NCBI GenBank assembly: GCA_034428935.1
Contig: DAOUHB010000187.1
Span: 1-28,155 of the forward strand
Source: JAAYZQ01 sp034428935
Lineage (GTDB): Bacteria; Chloroflexota; Anaerolineae; JAAYZQ01
DNA: 28,155 nucleotides
Reading direction: 5' to 3'
The notes under the pieces were generated by a model. The model did not search any database, was not told the origin of the DNA, and saw nothing but the letters and a program-made list of their open reading frames with translations. The translations under genes were made by a program, and so were the position numbers. This document shows, one piece after another, positions 17,054 to 24,315 of the stretch (positions within the stretch are counted from its first letter, which is position 1; every line of letters begins with the position of its first letter).

Positions 17054-18417
17054 TAGAGCGCGGCTTCGACGTCGCGGACGGAATCCGCGAATATCTCCAC
17101 GGCCTTGCGCGCCAGATCTTCGGTAACGACCAGCGGCGGCAAGAAGCGGGCCACGTTGAAATAGTGGCCGCCGATCTCCATGAGGAGGCCGCGCTTGTGG
17201 CACAGGTTGCGCACCTGCCGCGCCAGCTCGGGGGCCGGCTCCTTGGTCGCCCGATCCAGGACAAACTCGACGCCGATGAGGAGCCCCTTGCCGCGGGCCT
17301 CGCCCACAATCCTGGATTCCCTCTCGATCTCTTGCAGCCAGCCCACGATCTTTTCGCCGAGGGCCAGGGCGTGGCCCGCCAGGTCGGTCTCGACCATGAA
17401 CTGCAGCGCGGCGGCGCCGGCGGCATAGGCAGCCAGGTTGCCGCGGAACGTGCCGATGTGCTTGCCCGGCGGCCAGGTGTTCCACTCTTCCCGGTAGGCG
17501 ATGCCCGAGATGGGCATGCCCACGCCGCCCAGCGCCTTGCTCATGGTGACAATGTCGGGCAGGACGCCGCTGTGCTGGAAGGAGAACATCTTGCCCGTCC
17601 GGCAAAAGCCCGCCTGGATCTCGTCGGCGATGAGCAGCACGCCGTGCCGGTCGCACGAGCGGCGCAGGGACTGCATGAACTCGACGGGCGGCGCGATAGA
17701 GCCCCCCTCGCCCTGGACCGGCTCGACGATGATGGCCGCCGGCCGGGCCACGCCCGAGTGCGGGTCTTCCAGGACGTGCTCCACGTACCGGGCGCACGAC
17801 AGGTCGCACGACCCCGCTTCCTGGCCAAAGGCGCAGCGATAGCAGTAGGCATAGGGCGCAAAGTGCACCTCGGGGATCAATGGCAAGAAGTCTTCCTTGA
17901 ACGACGCCCCGCTGCACAGCGTCAGCGCGCCGGCCGTCATGCCGTGGTAGGCCCCTTCGAAGGCCAGGATGGGATAGCGCTTGGTGTTATAGCGCGCCAG
18001 CTTGACCGCCGACTCGACGGCGTCGGAGCCGGTCGGGCCGCCAAACGATACCCGGTTCAGCTCTGGCGGCAGGAGCGGCAGGAGCGTTTCCACCAGGGCC
18101 TTGCGGGCCGGCGTCGGAAAGTCGAGGGAGTGGGTCAGCGCCTGGATCTGTTCCTGGATGGCAGCGATGACCTGCGGGTTGCCGTGCCCGACGTTCATCA
18201 CCCCGGCCCCGCCGAAAAAGTCAATGTACACGTTGCCGTCCACGTCCTCCACGGTGGCGCCCCTGCCCCGGCGCAGCGCCATGGGCATGCCGCGGGGGTA
18301 GGAGACGATGCCGCCCTCGTGTCCGAAGTGATAGTCCAGGTACTCCTGGGATAGGGGGCCCGGCGGAGGGGCCTTGATCACCGGTGCGTCGGCGTACGAA
18401 AGCTCTCGAAAATCCAT
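17053..18417 (-). CDS. Class III aminotransferase, diaminobutyrate/4-aminobutyrate type (DoeD candidate)
   Basis: About 454 residues of fold-type I PLP enzyme. PLP-binding Lys294 is in TMSKALGG; LIADEIQAGFCRTGK and GPTGSDAVESAVKLAR are typical of diaminobutyrate-2-oxoglutarate (EctB/Dat) and GABA aminotransferases, as is DTW-x-PG-like NTWPPGKHIGTFRGN. A Cys-rich loop (CYRC to CDLSC) is shared with archaeal-type GABA aminotransferases. In ectoine breakdown, DoeD turns diaminobutyrate into aspartate semialdehyde, and here asd and aspartate kinase follow directly, which supports that role. The start ATG at 18417 has GGAGG seven bases upstream. The stop codon lies on the edge of a nested-repeat element, so the last residues may have been changed by its insertion. 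Confidence 0.8.
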   Translation of the reverse strand: MDFRELSYADAPVIKAPPPGPLSQEYLDYHFGHEGGIVSYPRGMPMALRRGRGATVEDVDGNVYIDFFGGAGVMNVGHGNPQVIAAIQEQIQALTHSLDFPTPARKALVETLLPLLPPELNRVSFGGPTGSDAVESAVKLARYNTKRYPILAFEGAYHGMTAGALTLCSGASFKEDFLPLIPEVHFAPYAYCYRCAFGQEAGSCDLSCARYVEHVLEDPHSGVARPAAIIVEPVQGEGGSIAPPVEFMQSLRRSCDRHGVLLIADEIQAGFCRTGKMFSFQHSGVLPDIVTMSKALGGVGMPISGIAYREEWNTWPPGKHIGTFRGNLAAYAAGAAALQFMVETDLAGHALALGEKIVGWLQEIERESRIVGEARGKGLLIGVEFVLDRATKEPAPELARQVRNLCHKRGLLMEIGGHYFNVARFLPPLVVTEDLARKAVEIFADSVRDVEAAL

Positions 18418-18499
18418 ATAGGTTCCTCCAATGATTCTGCTCGATATGCTCGATATGCTGCTCAACGGGCCTGACGCCCTCGATGTGCCCGGCTCGTCG

Positions 18500-19336
18500 T
18501 CAGTCGCAGGCGATCGTATCCTGGCTCCCCTGGTCCCTGACCCCCTGGGGCAAGACGGCCCTCAGGAAACTTCGGGTCCGGGGGTTGGTCGGGTTGGCGA
18601 GCACCACCGACGGCGGGCCCTCTTCGACGATCTGGCCGTTCTCAAAGAACAGGACGCGGTCGGCCACGTCCTGGGCGAACCACATCTCGTGGGTGACGAT
18701 GAGCATCGTCATGTCGGTCTGTTGGGCCAGGTTCTGAAGGACGATGAGGACCTCGGCCACCAGCTCGGGGTCCAGGGCGGCGGTGATCTCGTCAAAGAGC
18801 ATGATCTTGGGCTGCATGGCCAGCGCCCGGGCGATGGCCACCCGCTGCTGCTGGCCGCCGGACAACTGCATAGGGTAGCAGTCGATCTTGCTCGACAGTC
18901 CCACCATATCCAGGAGCTCGAGCGCGCGGGCCTCGGCGACGTCGTGGGGGGTGCCCAGGACGTGGATGGGGGCTTCGGTCACGTTGCGCAGGACCTTCAT
19001 GTGGGGAAAGAGGTTGAACTGCTGGAAGACCATGCCGATCTTGGTGCGCATGTGGCGCAGGTGCTTCTCGTCGGCCGCCACCCGTTTCCCCCGGACCTCC
19101 CTGTGCCACAGCAGCTCGCCGTCGACCCAGACCAGGCCCGAGTTCGGCTTTTCGAGGGTCATCAGGATCCTGAGGATCGTCGTCTTGCCCGAGCCGCTGG
19201 GCCCGATGAGGCAGACCTTTTCCCCGGGGGCCACGTGCAAATCCAGGTTGCGCAGCACGTGCAACTGCCCGAAAGACTTGTTGACCTGCTCGAATTTGAT
19301 GATGGGCTCCGGCCCTTTACTGGTGTCGCTTTGCAA
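18500..19336 (-). CDS. ehuA: Polar amino acid/ectoine-type ABC transporter ATPase (EhuA-like)
   Basis: 278 residues. Walker A GPSGSGKTT (about 45-53), Q-loop FQQFNLF, signature LSGGQQQR, Walker B IMLFDEITAALDPE and switch His in VTHE are all intact. It belongs to the GlnQ/HisP group of polar amino acid importers, the group that contains EhuA. The start is TTG at 19336, with GGAGGTG five bases upstream; it overlaps the permease stop by 20 bases, so expression is coupled. In place with two permeases and a binding protein it completes a four-gene importer. Ectoine specificity is inferred from the locus, not from the ATPase itself. Confidence 0.88.
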   Translation of the reverse strand: MQSDTSKGPEPIIKFEQVNKSFGQLHVLRNLDLHVAPGEKVCLIGPSGSGKTTILRILMTLEKPNSGLVWVDGELLWHREVRGKRVAADEKHLRHMRTKIGMVFQQFNLFPHMKVLRNVTEAPIHVLGTPHDVAEARALELLDMVGLSSKIDCYPMQLSGGQQQRVAIARALAMQPKIMLFDEITAALDPELVAEVLIVLQNLAQQTDMTMLIVTHEMWFAQDVADRVLFFENGQIVEEGPPSVVLANPTNPRTRSFLRAVLPQGVRDQGSQDTIACD

Positions 19337-19976
19337 GGTACACCTCCAGTCTGTTGAGTCCCACGGCCGAGAGGTAGCTGAGCGCCAGGAACAGCAACCC
19401 GACCATCGTGATGGGCTCCAGGTAGCGGAAGGAGCGGGAGCCGATGATCTTGGCCGTCTGGAGCAGCTCGACGACGGTGATGGCCGCGAGCTGCGCGCTT
19501 TCTTTGAACATGCCGATGAGATAATTGCCCAACGCCGGGATCATGGGCGGGATTGCCTGGGGGAGTATGATGGCACCCCAGGTGCGCACGGTCGAAAAAT
19601 TGAGGGCCGTCGAGGCTTCCCACTGGCCGCGGGTGATAGAGTCGATGCCGGCCCTGTACACCTCCGAGGTGTAGGTGCTGTAGTGCAGCCCCAGGCCAAA
19701 CACGCCGACGATAAAGGCCGGAAGCCGGATGCCGTATTGGGGCAGGACGTAGAAAAGGAAAAATAGCTGCACCAGCAGGGGTGTGCTGCGCACGAACTCG
19801 ACCAGCGCGCCGACGGGCTGCGAGATCCAGGGCGAGGTGGAGCGCCGGGCGAGGGCAAAGACCAGGCCCAGAACGGCCGCCAGGGCAAACCCCAGGACCG
19901 ACGCCTGGATGGTCACCACCAGGGCCGACAGCAGGGTTGGCAGGATCTCCCACGCAAATTCCCAATCAATTGCCAC
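19317..19976 (-). CDS. ehuD: ABC transporter permease (EhuD-like)
   Basis: 219 residues with about five membrane helices. The EAA loop that contacts the ATPase is seen as EASTALNFSTVRTWGAIILPQ followed by PALGN, typical of the His/Glu/Gln permease family. The start is GTG at 19976, with AGGAGGG about five bases upstream, nine bases after the stop of the sister permease. The two permeases should form a heterodimeric channel in the cytoplasmic membrane. Confidence 0.86.
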   Translation of the reverse strand: MAIDWEFAWEILPTLLSALVVTIQASVLGFALAAVLGLVFALARRSTSPWISQPVGALVEFVRSTPLLVQLFFLFYVLPQYGIRLPAFIVGVFGLGLHYSTYTSEVYRAGIDSITRGQWEASTALNFSTVRTWGAIILPQAIPPMIPALGNYLIGMFKESAQLAAITVVELLQTAKIIGSRSFRYLEPITMVGLLFLALSYLSAVGLNRLEVYLAKRHQ

Positions 19977-19985
19977 GATTCCCTC

Positions 19986-20729
19986 CTAAGCCCAGCGGCG
20001 CTGGCGTTCCAGCCAGCGGACCCCCAGGGTCAGTGGATAGGCCAGCAGGAAATAGATGATGAGCAACAGGGTAAACAGCTCGGTGGTGCGGCCCACGGTC
20101 ATGCGCAGCGAGAGGGTCTGGAAGGTGACGTCGGGCAGGGTGATGAGGGACACCAGGGCAGTGGCCTTGAGCAGCTCGATCATAAGGTTGCCAAAAGGCG
20201 GCAGGATGCGCACCATGGCCTGGGGCAGGATAACCCGCCGCAGGACCATGAAAGGTTTCATATTCAGGGCGATGGTCGCCTCGATCTGGCTCCGCGGGAT
20301 GGCGAGGATGGCGCCCCGGACGACCTCGGCGCCGTATGCCCCGACGTTCAACCCCAGGGCCAGGATGCCGGCCTGCAAGGAGGTGAGTGTGACTCGAAAC
20401 GGGGGCAGGGGCAGGACGAAAAAGATCCAGAACATCTGCACCAGGGCCGACGATCCACGAAAGAATTCGACATAAAGACTGGACAGGCCCCGAATGACAA
20501 AGTTCCTGGACGTGCGTGCCACGCCGGCGATGAGGGCGACGATAAAGGCCAACACGGTTGCCCCCCCCGTCAGCTTGGCCGTCACCACCACCCCGCGGAG
20601 CATCGTGGGCAGCAGATCGAAGGGGCGCTGGTTTATGGCGGAAACGCCTACCGAGATTCCGAGGGCCAGGCAAATGATGCCCACCCAGATCAGGCTCCGT
20701 AGCTTGGGGCTTTTTTCTCGATCTTCCAT
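19986..20729 (-). CDS. ehuC: ABC transporter permease (EhuC-like)
   Basis: About 247 residues with an N-terminal extra helix (about 13-33) and the common five-helix permease core. The EAA loop reads EATIALNMKPFMVLRRVILPQ with PPFGN after it. The ATG at 20729 is preferred, with GAGGG at five bases; a GTG at 20735 is possible. It is separated from the binding-protein gene upstream by 192 bp filled with hairpins, which probably set the level of permease relative to binding protein. Confidence 0.86.
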   Translation of the reverse strand: MEDREKSPKLRSLIWVGIICLALGISVGVSAINQRPFDLLPTMLRGVVVTAKLTGGATVLAFIVALIAGVARTSRNFVIRGLSSLYVEFFRGSSALVQMFWIFFVLPLPPFRVTLTSLQAGILALGLNVGAYGAEVVRGAILAIPRSQIEATIALNMKPFMVLRRVILPQAMVRILPPFGNLMIELLKATALVSLITLPDVTFQTLSLRMTVGRTTELFTLLLIIYFLLAYPLTLGVRWLERQRRWA

Positions 20730-20753
20730 GATCACCCTCTGGCCTGCCCCCCT

Positions 20754-20920
20754 GCGGCCGTCGATGGCCGCGAGGGCCAGGACCCTCCTCCCTTTGCCCT
20801 CACGCCCAACGGCTGCGTAAGGGCAAAGGGGGGGCCTTCCTGGAAGCCTGGGCCGACTACGGGGCCTGGCTTTGCCAGGCTTCCAGGCCGCGCGTAGATC
20901 ACAGCACGGCTAGTCCGTGC
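20754..20920. repeat. Array of hairpins between binding-protein and permease genes
   Basis: Four stem-loops: GCGGCC/GGCCGC (20754-20771); CCCTTTGCCCT/AGGGCAAAGGG (20790-20830) with four more pairs inside; CCTGGAAGCCTGG/CCAGGCTTCCAGG (20839-20887), which competes with the inner GCCTGGC-TTT-GCCAGGC (20864-20880); and GCACGG/CCGTGC (20904-20920) with GTAGA/TCTAC outside. REP-like hairpins in this position are known to protect upstream binding-protein mRNA, as in malE-malF. Confidence 0.7.
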
Positions 20921-20921
20921 T

Positions 20922-21851
20922 CTACGGTTGCAGATCCAGATCCTTGTACTGGTCGGGGCAGCTCTCGGTCACCAGGGCCCCGCCAGGGAGCGTGTGCTCG
21001 CCAAAACCCGGGAAGGGCTCATAGATCTTGAGCAGCAAGCCCTCTTCTTCGATCTTGTGCACCTCGGCGCTGAAGGCATTACGCAGGTCCAGGTCTTCCA
21101 TGCGGAAGGCGGTGCCCGAGTAGCCGGTGATGGGCTTGCCATCGATGACGGGGTCGGTGAAGGGCAGGGCCAGCTCCAGGTTCGGGTCCTCCGTCACACC
21201 AAGGGTCTGGGCGAGGCCGATGGCCGTGGCGGTGAAGGCATCGATCTGGCCGGCCTGCATCCCGGCAACGCCTGACGGGTTGTCGGGGAAGAGCACGATC
21301 TGCTCTTCCTTGACCCCAACAGCCTTCATGTACTGCTCTTCAAAGTAGCCCGCGCCGGTTCCCACCTTGACGTCGGGATTGGCTGCAATGTCTTCGTAGC
21401 TGTGGAGGTTCAGGGGGTTGCCCTTGAGGACGATGAGCCCGCCACCGACCTTGTAGTCGGGGTCGGCAAACAGGGCTTGCTCGCAGCGCTCGGGCTTGAT
21501 GTACATGCCCGCGGTAATGGCATCGAACCGTCCGGCCTGGAGCCCGGGGATGAGTGCGCCGAATTCGGCCAGGACGCCTTCCATCTCCGGAATGCCGAGC
21601 CGCTGAAAGATCACGCGGGCCACTTCGACGCCCTCGCCCGTCAGCTTGCCGTCTGGCTGGGCATAGGCGAACGGGTTCTCGTTGGCAAAGCCAACCCGGA
21701 TGACACCTTCGCGCTTGACGCGCTCAAACGTGGTCTCGGGGACCTGTGTCGGGCTCGCCGGCGGTGCCTGCGGTTGCTCGGCCCCGCACGCCACGAGCGC
21801 CAACAAGATGGTTAGGCAAATCACAAGAGCAATCGTTTTCTGGGCTTTCAT
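20922..21851 (-). CDS. ehuB: ABC transporter substrate-binding lipoprotein (EhuB-like)
   Basis: About 309 residues. The lipoprotein signal ends in LVAC with the lipidated Cys22, followed by a Pro/Gln/Thr-rich linker. The SBP_bac_3 fold follows, with VGFANENPFAY, DGKLTGEGVEVARV, EFGALIPGLQAGRFDAITAGMYIKPERC, all as I remember them from the EhuB family. It should bind a small zwitterion outside the cytoplasmic membrane and pass it to EhuC/EhuD. The ATG at 21851 has AAGGAGG seven bases upstream; the open frame extends further but without signal peptide character. The stop lies inside a hairpin. Confidence 0.82.
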   Translation of the reverse strand: MKAQKTIALVICLTILLALVACGAEQPQAPPASPTQVPETTFERVKREGVIRVGFANENPFAYAQPDGKLTGEGVEVARVIFQRLGIPEMEGVLAEFGALIPGLQAGRFDAITAGMYIKPERCEQALFADPDYKVGGGLIVLKGNPLNLHSYEDIAANPDVKVGTGAGYFEEQYMKAVGVKEEQIVLFPDNPSGVAGMQAGQIDAFTATAIGLAQTLGVTEDPNLELALPFTDPVIDGKPITGYSGTAFRMEDLDLRNAFSAEVHKIEEEGLLLKIYEPFPGFGEHTLPGGALVTESCPDQYKDLDLQP

Positions 21852-21990
21852 TGGGTTCCTCCTTTGAACCAATCGCACTTCCAGCCAAGGTCGTACCCAT
21901 TACCGCGCTGACGCTTGTTTGCGATACATCACCTCCCTTTCGTCGGTGCTGGTGGCAATTGCCGCGGCAGGGCCGCCAGGGTCCCGCCGG

Positions 21991-22662
21991 TTATGGCTCC
22001 AGCACAGGAGCTTCTTCTGCCAACATTCGGTTGAGGTTCATGGCCAGGTGCCTGCAGCGTATCTGGCCCACGGTCCGCATGTCCCGGGCGCGCAGGGCGT
22101 CGACGACCTGCGTCACTTCGTCCACGACGTAATCGACCTCGTCGGCCCAGTTCAGCTCGGGCAGGAGCTGCAGCCACAGGCGCGCCGTCTGATAGTAGAG
22201 GATCTCTGACACCCTGCGCAGGGGCTCGTTGCTGATGAGGTCCAGCATCTTTTCCTGGAAGGTGTTGTACAGCCGGGCCAGGGTCTGGGGGGCATAGTGG
22301 GTGCGCGTCTCGGCAACCTGCCTGCACAGGTCGCTAATGGCCTCCAGGTCCCTTTCCGAGGCGTGGACGACGGGACACAGCTCGCCCGTCACCTCGTGGA
22401 GCTTTTTTCGGAGGGCGTACACGTCCTTGAGCAGTTTGAGGTCGATGGTGGTGACGATGGTGCCTATACCTCGCTTGGTCTCCACGAGGCCTTCAAACTC
22501 TAGCTGCTGCAGAATGCGGCGGATGGGGGTCCGGCTGACGCCAAATTCCTGGGCAAGCACGTTCTCGCTGAGCGCGGTGCCCGGGGGATAGCGAAGCAGG
22601 GTGATTCGGGTCCGCAGTTCGTCATAGATTTCTTGCAGGCTAAGCTCATCGCGCCTTTGCAT
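21991..22662 (-). CDS. GntR-family regulator, FCD type
   Basis: About 223 residues. The N-terminal winged helix (about 5-75) has the GntR signature PPGTALSENVLAQEFGVSRT with RRILQQLEFEGLV; the rest is an all-helical FCD ligand domain. One of the usual metal-binding His positions appears as Gln in NTFQEKM, so metal use is uncertain. It is not EnuR, the MocR-type regulator of most ectoine clusters. The ATG at 22662 is chosen; a TTG at 22671 is too close to the purine-rich site. It lies at the head of the minus arm, divergent from mttB, and probably controls both arms through the octamer sites described below. Confidence 0.85.
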   Translation of the reverse strand: MQRRDELSLQEIYDELRTRITLLRYPPGTALSENVLAQEFGVSRTPIRRILQQLEFEGLVETKRGIGTIVTTIDLKLLKDVYALRKKLHEVTGELCPVVHASERDLEAISDLCRQVAETRTHYAPQTLARLYNTFQEKMLDLISNEPLRRVSEILYYQTARLWLQLLPELNWADEVDYVVDEVTQVVDALRARDMRTVGQIRCRHLAMNLNRMLAEEAPVLEP

Positions 22663-22664
22663 AC
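22657..22664 (-). promoter_or_regulatory. GTATGCAA octamer, copy 1 (overlaps regulator start)
   Basis: The minus strand reads GTATGCAA within AAGTATGCAAAG, covering the start codon of the GntR-type gene and adjoining the -35 of the divergent promoter. It resembles one half of the FCD-GntR consensus TTGTATACAA. Confidence 0.4.
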
Positions 22665-22693
22665 TTGACAATTCCTTCCACAGCAGCTATAAT
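22665..22693 (+). promoter_or_regulatory. Consensus sigma70 promoter for the mttB arm
   Basis: TTGACA at 22665-22670 and TATAAT at 22688-22693 are perfect and separated by 17 bases. Transcription would start near 22700, giving a leader of about 157 bases before mttB. The -35 overlaps the 5' end of the regulator gene. Confidence 0.8.
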
Positions 22694-22719
22694 ACTGCCC
22701 GTATCCCGATGGCATCCAG

Positions 22720-22731
22720 CTTGTATGCAAG
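22720..22731. promoter_or_regulatory. Palindromic operator candidate CTTGTATGCAAG
   Basis: The 12-mer has outer arms CTTG/CAAG around TATG and contains the octamer GTATGCAA (22723-22730). It closely resembles GntR-FCD operators of the TTGTATACAA type. It lies about 20 bases downstream of the mttB-arm start and at the start site of the opposing promoter, so one bound protein could block both. Confidence 0.6.
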
Positions 22732-22735
22732 TTAC

Positions 22736-22764
22736 ACTCTACCATAGGTTTTCGTGTTTGTCAA
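22736..22764 (-). promoter_or_regulatory. Promoter of the regulator/minus arm
   Basis: On the minus strand TTGACA (22764-22759) is perfect and TAGAGT (22741-22736) matches four of six bases, with 17-base spacing. A run of T on that strand (22782-22789) lies upstream and could act as an UP element. Confidence 0.65.
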
Positions 22765-22850
22765 GCTGGAGGTGCGGTCGATTAAAAAAAACGGGCAGAC
22801 CTGGCAACGGGCCTCGCCGCGCAAGGATGTTCCAAAATCTCACCGAGAGG

Positions 22851-22858
22851 GTATGCAA
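22851..22858 (+). promoter_or_regulatory. GTATGCAA octamer, copy 3 (overlaps mttB start)
   Basis: An exact third GTATGCAA ends on the A of the mttB start codon. Its flanks do not continue the CTTG/CAAG palindrome, so it could be coincidence. Confidence 0.3.
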
Positions 22859-24306
22859 TGGCTGGCATCAAAGAGTATCTACAGGTATTGAGTCCCGACC
22901 AGGTGGAGCAAATTCACCTGAATGCCCTCCGCGTGCTCGAGGAAGTGGGCGTCTGGCTGCCCAACCGGCGAGTTCTCGAGATTTTCGCCGATTCGGGTGC
23001 CGCGGTCGACTTTCCCGGGCAGACGGTTCGCATCCCGGCTGACCTGGTCCAGGCAAGCATCGCCAAGTTTCCGCCCTGCTTCACGTGGCACGCCCGCAAT
23101 CCGGCCAACACCATCGTCATGGACGGCACGCGCTCCTACTTTTCCTTCCCCGATTCGACGGTGCGCATAATCGACCTGGAGGGCAACCGCCGGCCGGGCA
23201 CGGCCGCCGACGGCGAGGACATCTGCCGGCTGTGCGACGCGCTGCCCAACATGGCCATCGCCTCCACCGGCGTCAACCCCCCGGACATGCCCAACATGGT
23301 GCTGGAGGCGTGGCTCACCCGGACGATGTACACCCACACCAGCAAGCCCATCTATGGCACCTGCCGCAACGCAGAGGTCTCGAACATGACGCTGCGCATG
23401 GCCGAGGTGGTGGCCGGTTGCTGCCCCCACCTGCCCCCGGGCCAGCTCCCGCTGGCCATCATCACCAACCCCGTCAGCCCGCTCTACAACGAGCCCGGGC
23501 AGCTCGAGGGGATGATGGTCTACCTGGAGCGAGGGCTGCCCGTCTCGATCTCGCCCGAGGTCCAGGCGGGGGCCACCGGCCCGGCGACGCTGGCCGGCAC
23601 CATGGTCCAGCAGACGGCCGAGTTCCTGGCCCACGCCACCCTGGCGCAGTTGGTCAGTCCCGGCGTCTCGGTTATCTATGGCACCGTCTCCAGCGTGTTC
23701 GACATGAAAAAGATGATGCTGCCCTACGGCGCCCCCGAGGCCGACCTGCTGGGCATCGCCACTGTGCAGATGGCCCGCTACTATGGCATTCCCGCCCGCA
23801 CCACCGGCGGCTCGTCCGACGCCAATGCCCTGGGCATGGAGGCCGGCATCGACAGCCTCATGAGCACGCTCCTGGGCATGCTGGCCGGCAGCAGCTTTGT
23901 CCTGCACGGGGCGGGCGAGATGGAGAACACGATGACCGTCAGCTACGAGAAGCTCCTGGTCGACGAAGAGGTCATCAGCATGGCGCGCCGCATCGTCGAC
24001 GGCATCGAGGTGACACCCGAAACCCTGGCCTTTGACGTCATCCGCAAGGTCGGCCCCCGGGGCGACTTTTTCGGCGAGAAACACACCCTGCACCACTTTC
24101 GCCGCGAGCAGTTCATGCCCGGCCTCATCGTCCGCGACAAGTATGAAACGTGGGAGGCGGCGGGCAGCAAGCGCGCCGAAGAGCGCGCCCGCGACCGCGC
24201 GAAAGAGATCCTGGCCACCCACCAGCCCGATCCCCTGCCCGACGAGGTCGTCCGCGAGCTGGACGCCATCTATACTTCCGTCCTTCGTTCCGAAGGCGTG
24301 GCGTAG
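22858..24306 (+). CDS. Trimethylamine methyltransferase (MttB) family protein, non-pyrrolysine
   Basis: 482 residues of the MttB superfamily. True MttB reads an in-frame UAG as pyrrolysine; this frame has no internal UAG, so it belongs to the non-Pyl group that includes glycine betaine (MtgB), proline betaine and carnitine demethylases. These enzymes move a methyl group from a quaternary amine to a corrinoid protein. No corrinoid protein or reactivating enzyme is in the window. Blocks such as RTTGGSSDANALGMEAGID and HGAGEMENTMTVSYEKLLVD are family-like. The start has GAGAGGG six bases upstream. It is the first gene of the plus arm, nine bases before the first M24 gene, so it is part of the same transcript. 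The substrate is unknown. Confidence 0.82.
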   Translation: MAGIKEYLQVLSPDQVEQIHLNALRVLEEVGVWLPNRRVLEIFADSGAAVDFPGQTVRIPADLVQASIAKFPPCFTWHARNPANTIVMDGTRSYFSFPDSTVRIIDLEGNRRPGTAADGEDICRLCDALPNMAIASTGVNPPDMPNMVLEAWLTRTMYTHTSKPIYGTCRNAEVSNMTLRMAEVVAGCCPHLPPGQLPLAIITNPVSPLYNEPGQLEGMMVYLERGLPVSISPEVQAGATGPATLAGTMVQQTAEFLAHATLAQLVSPGVSVIYGTVSSVFDMKKMMLPYGAPEADLLGIATVQMARYYGIPARTTGGSSDANALGMEAGIDSLMSTLLGMLAGSSFVLHGAGEMENTMTVSYEKLLVDEEVISMARRIVDGIEVTPETLAFDVIRKVGPRGDFFGEKHTLHHFRREQFMPGLIVRDKYETWEAAGSKRAEERARDRAKEILATHQPDPLPDEVVRELDAIYTSVLRSEGVA

Positions 24307-24315
24307 AGGTGCAAC

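Noticed and set aside
18440..18457. Tandem repeat CTCGATATG x2 between ehuA and the aminotransferase
   Set aside because: Only two short units; too little to suggest an operator or a mobile element.
21900..21929. Nine-codon leader peptide (MYRKQASAR) on the minus strand before the binding-protein gene
   Set aside because: The purine-rich site overlaps its ATG almost directly, and there is no attenuator hairpin or codon bias to suggest a regulatory leader.
22858..24306. Pyrrolysine-containing MttB
   Set aside because: The frame has no internal UAG; the only UAG is the terminal stop, followed nine bases later by the next gene.
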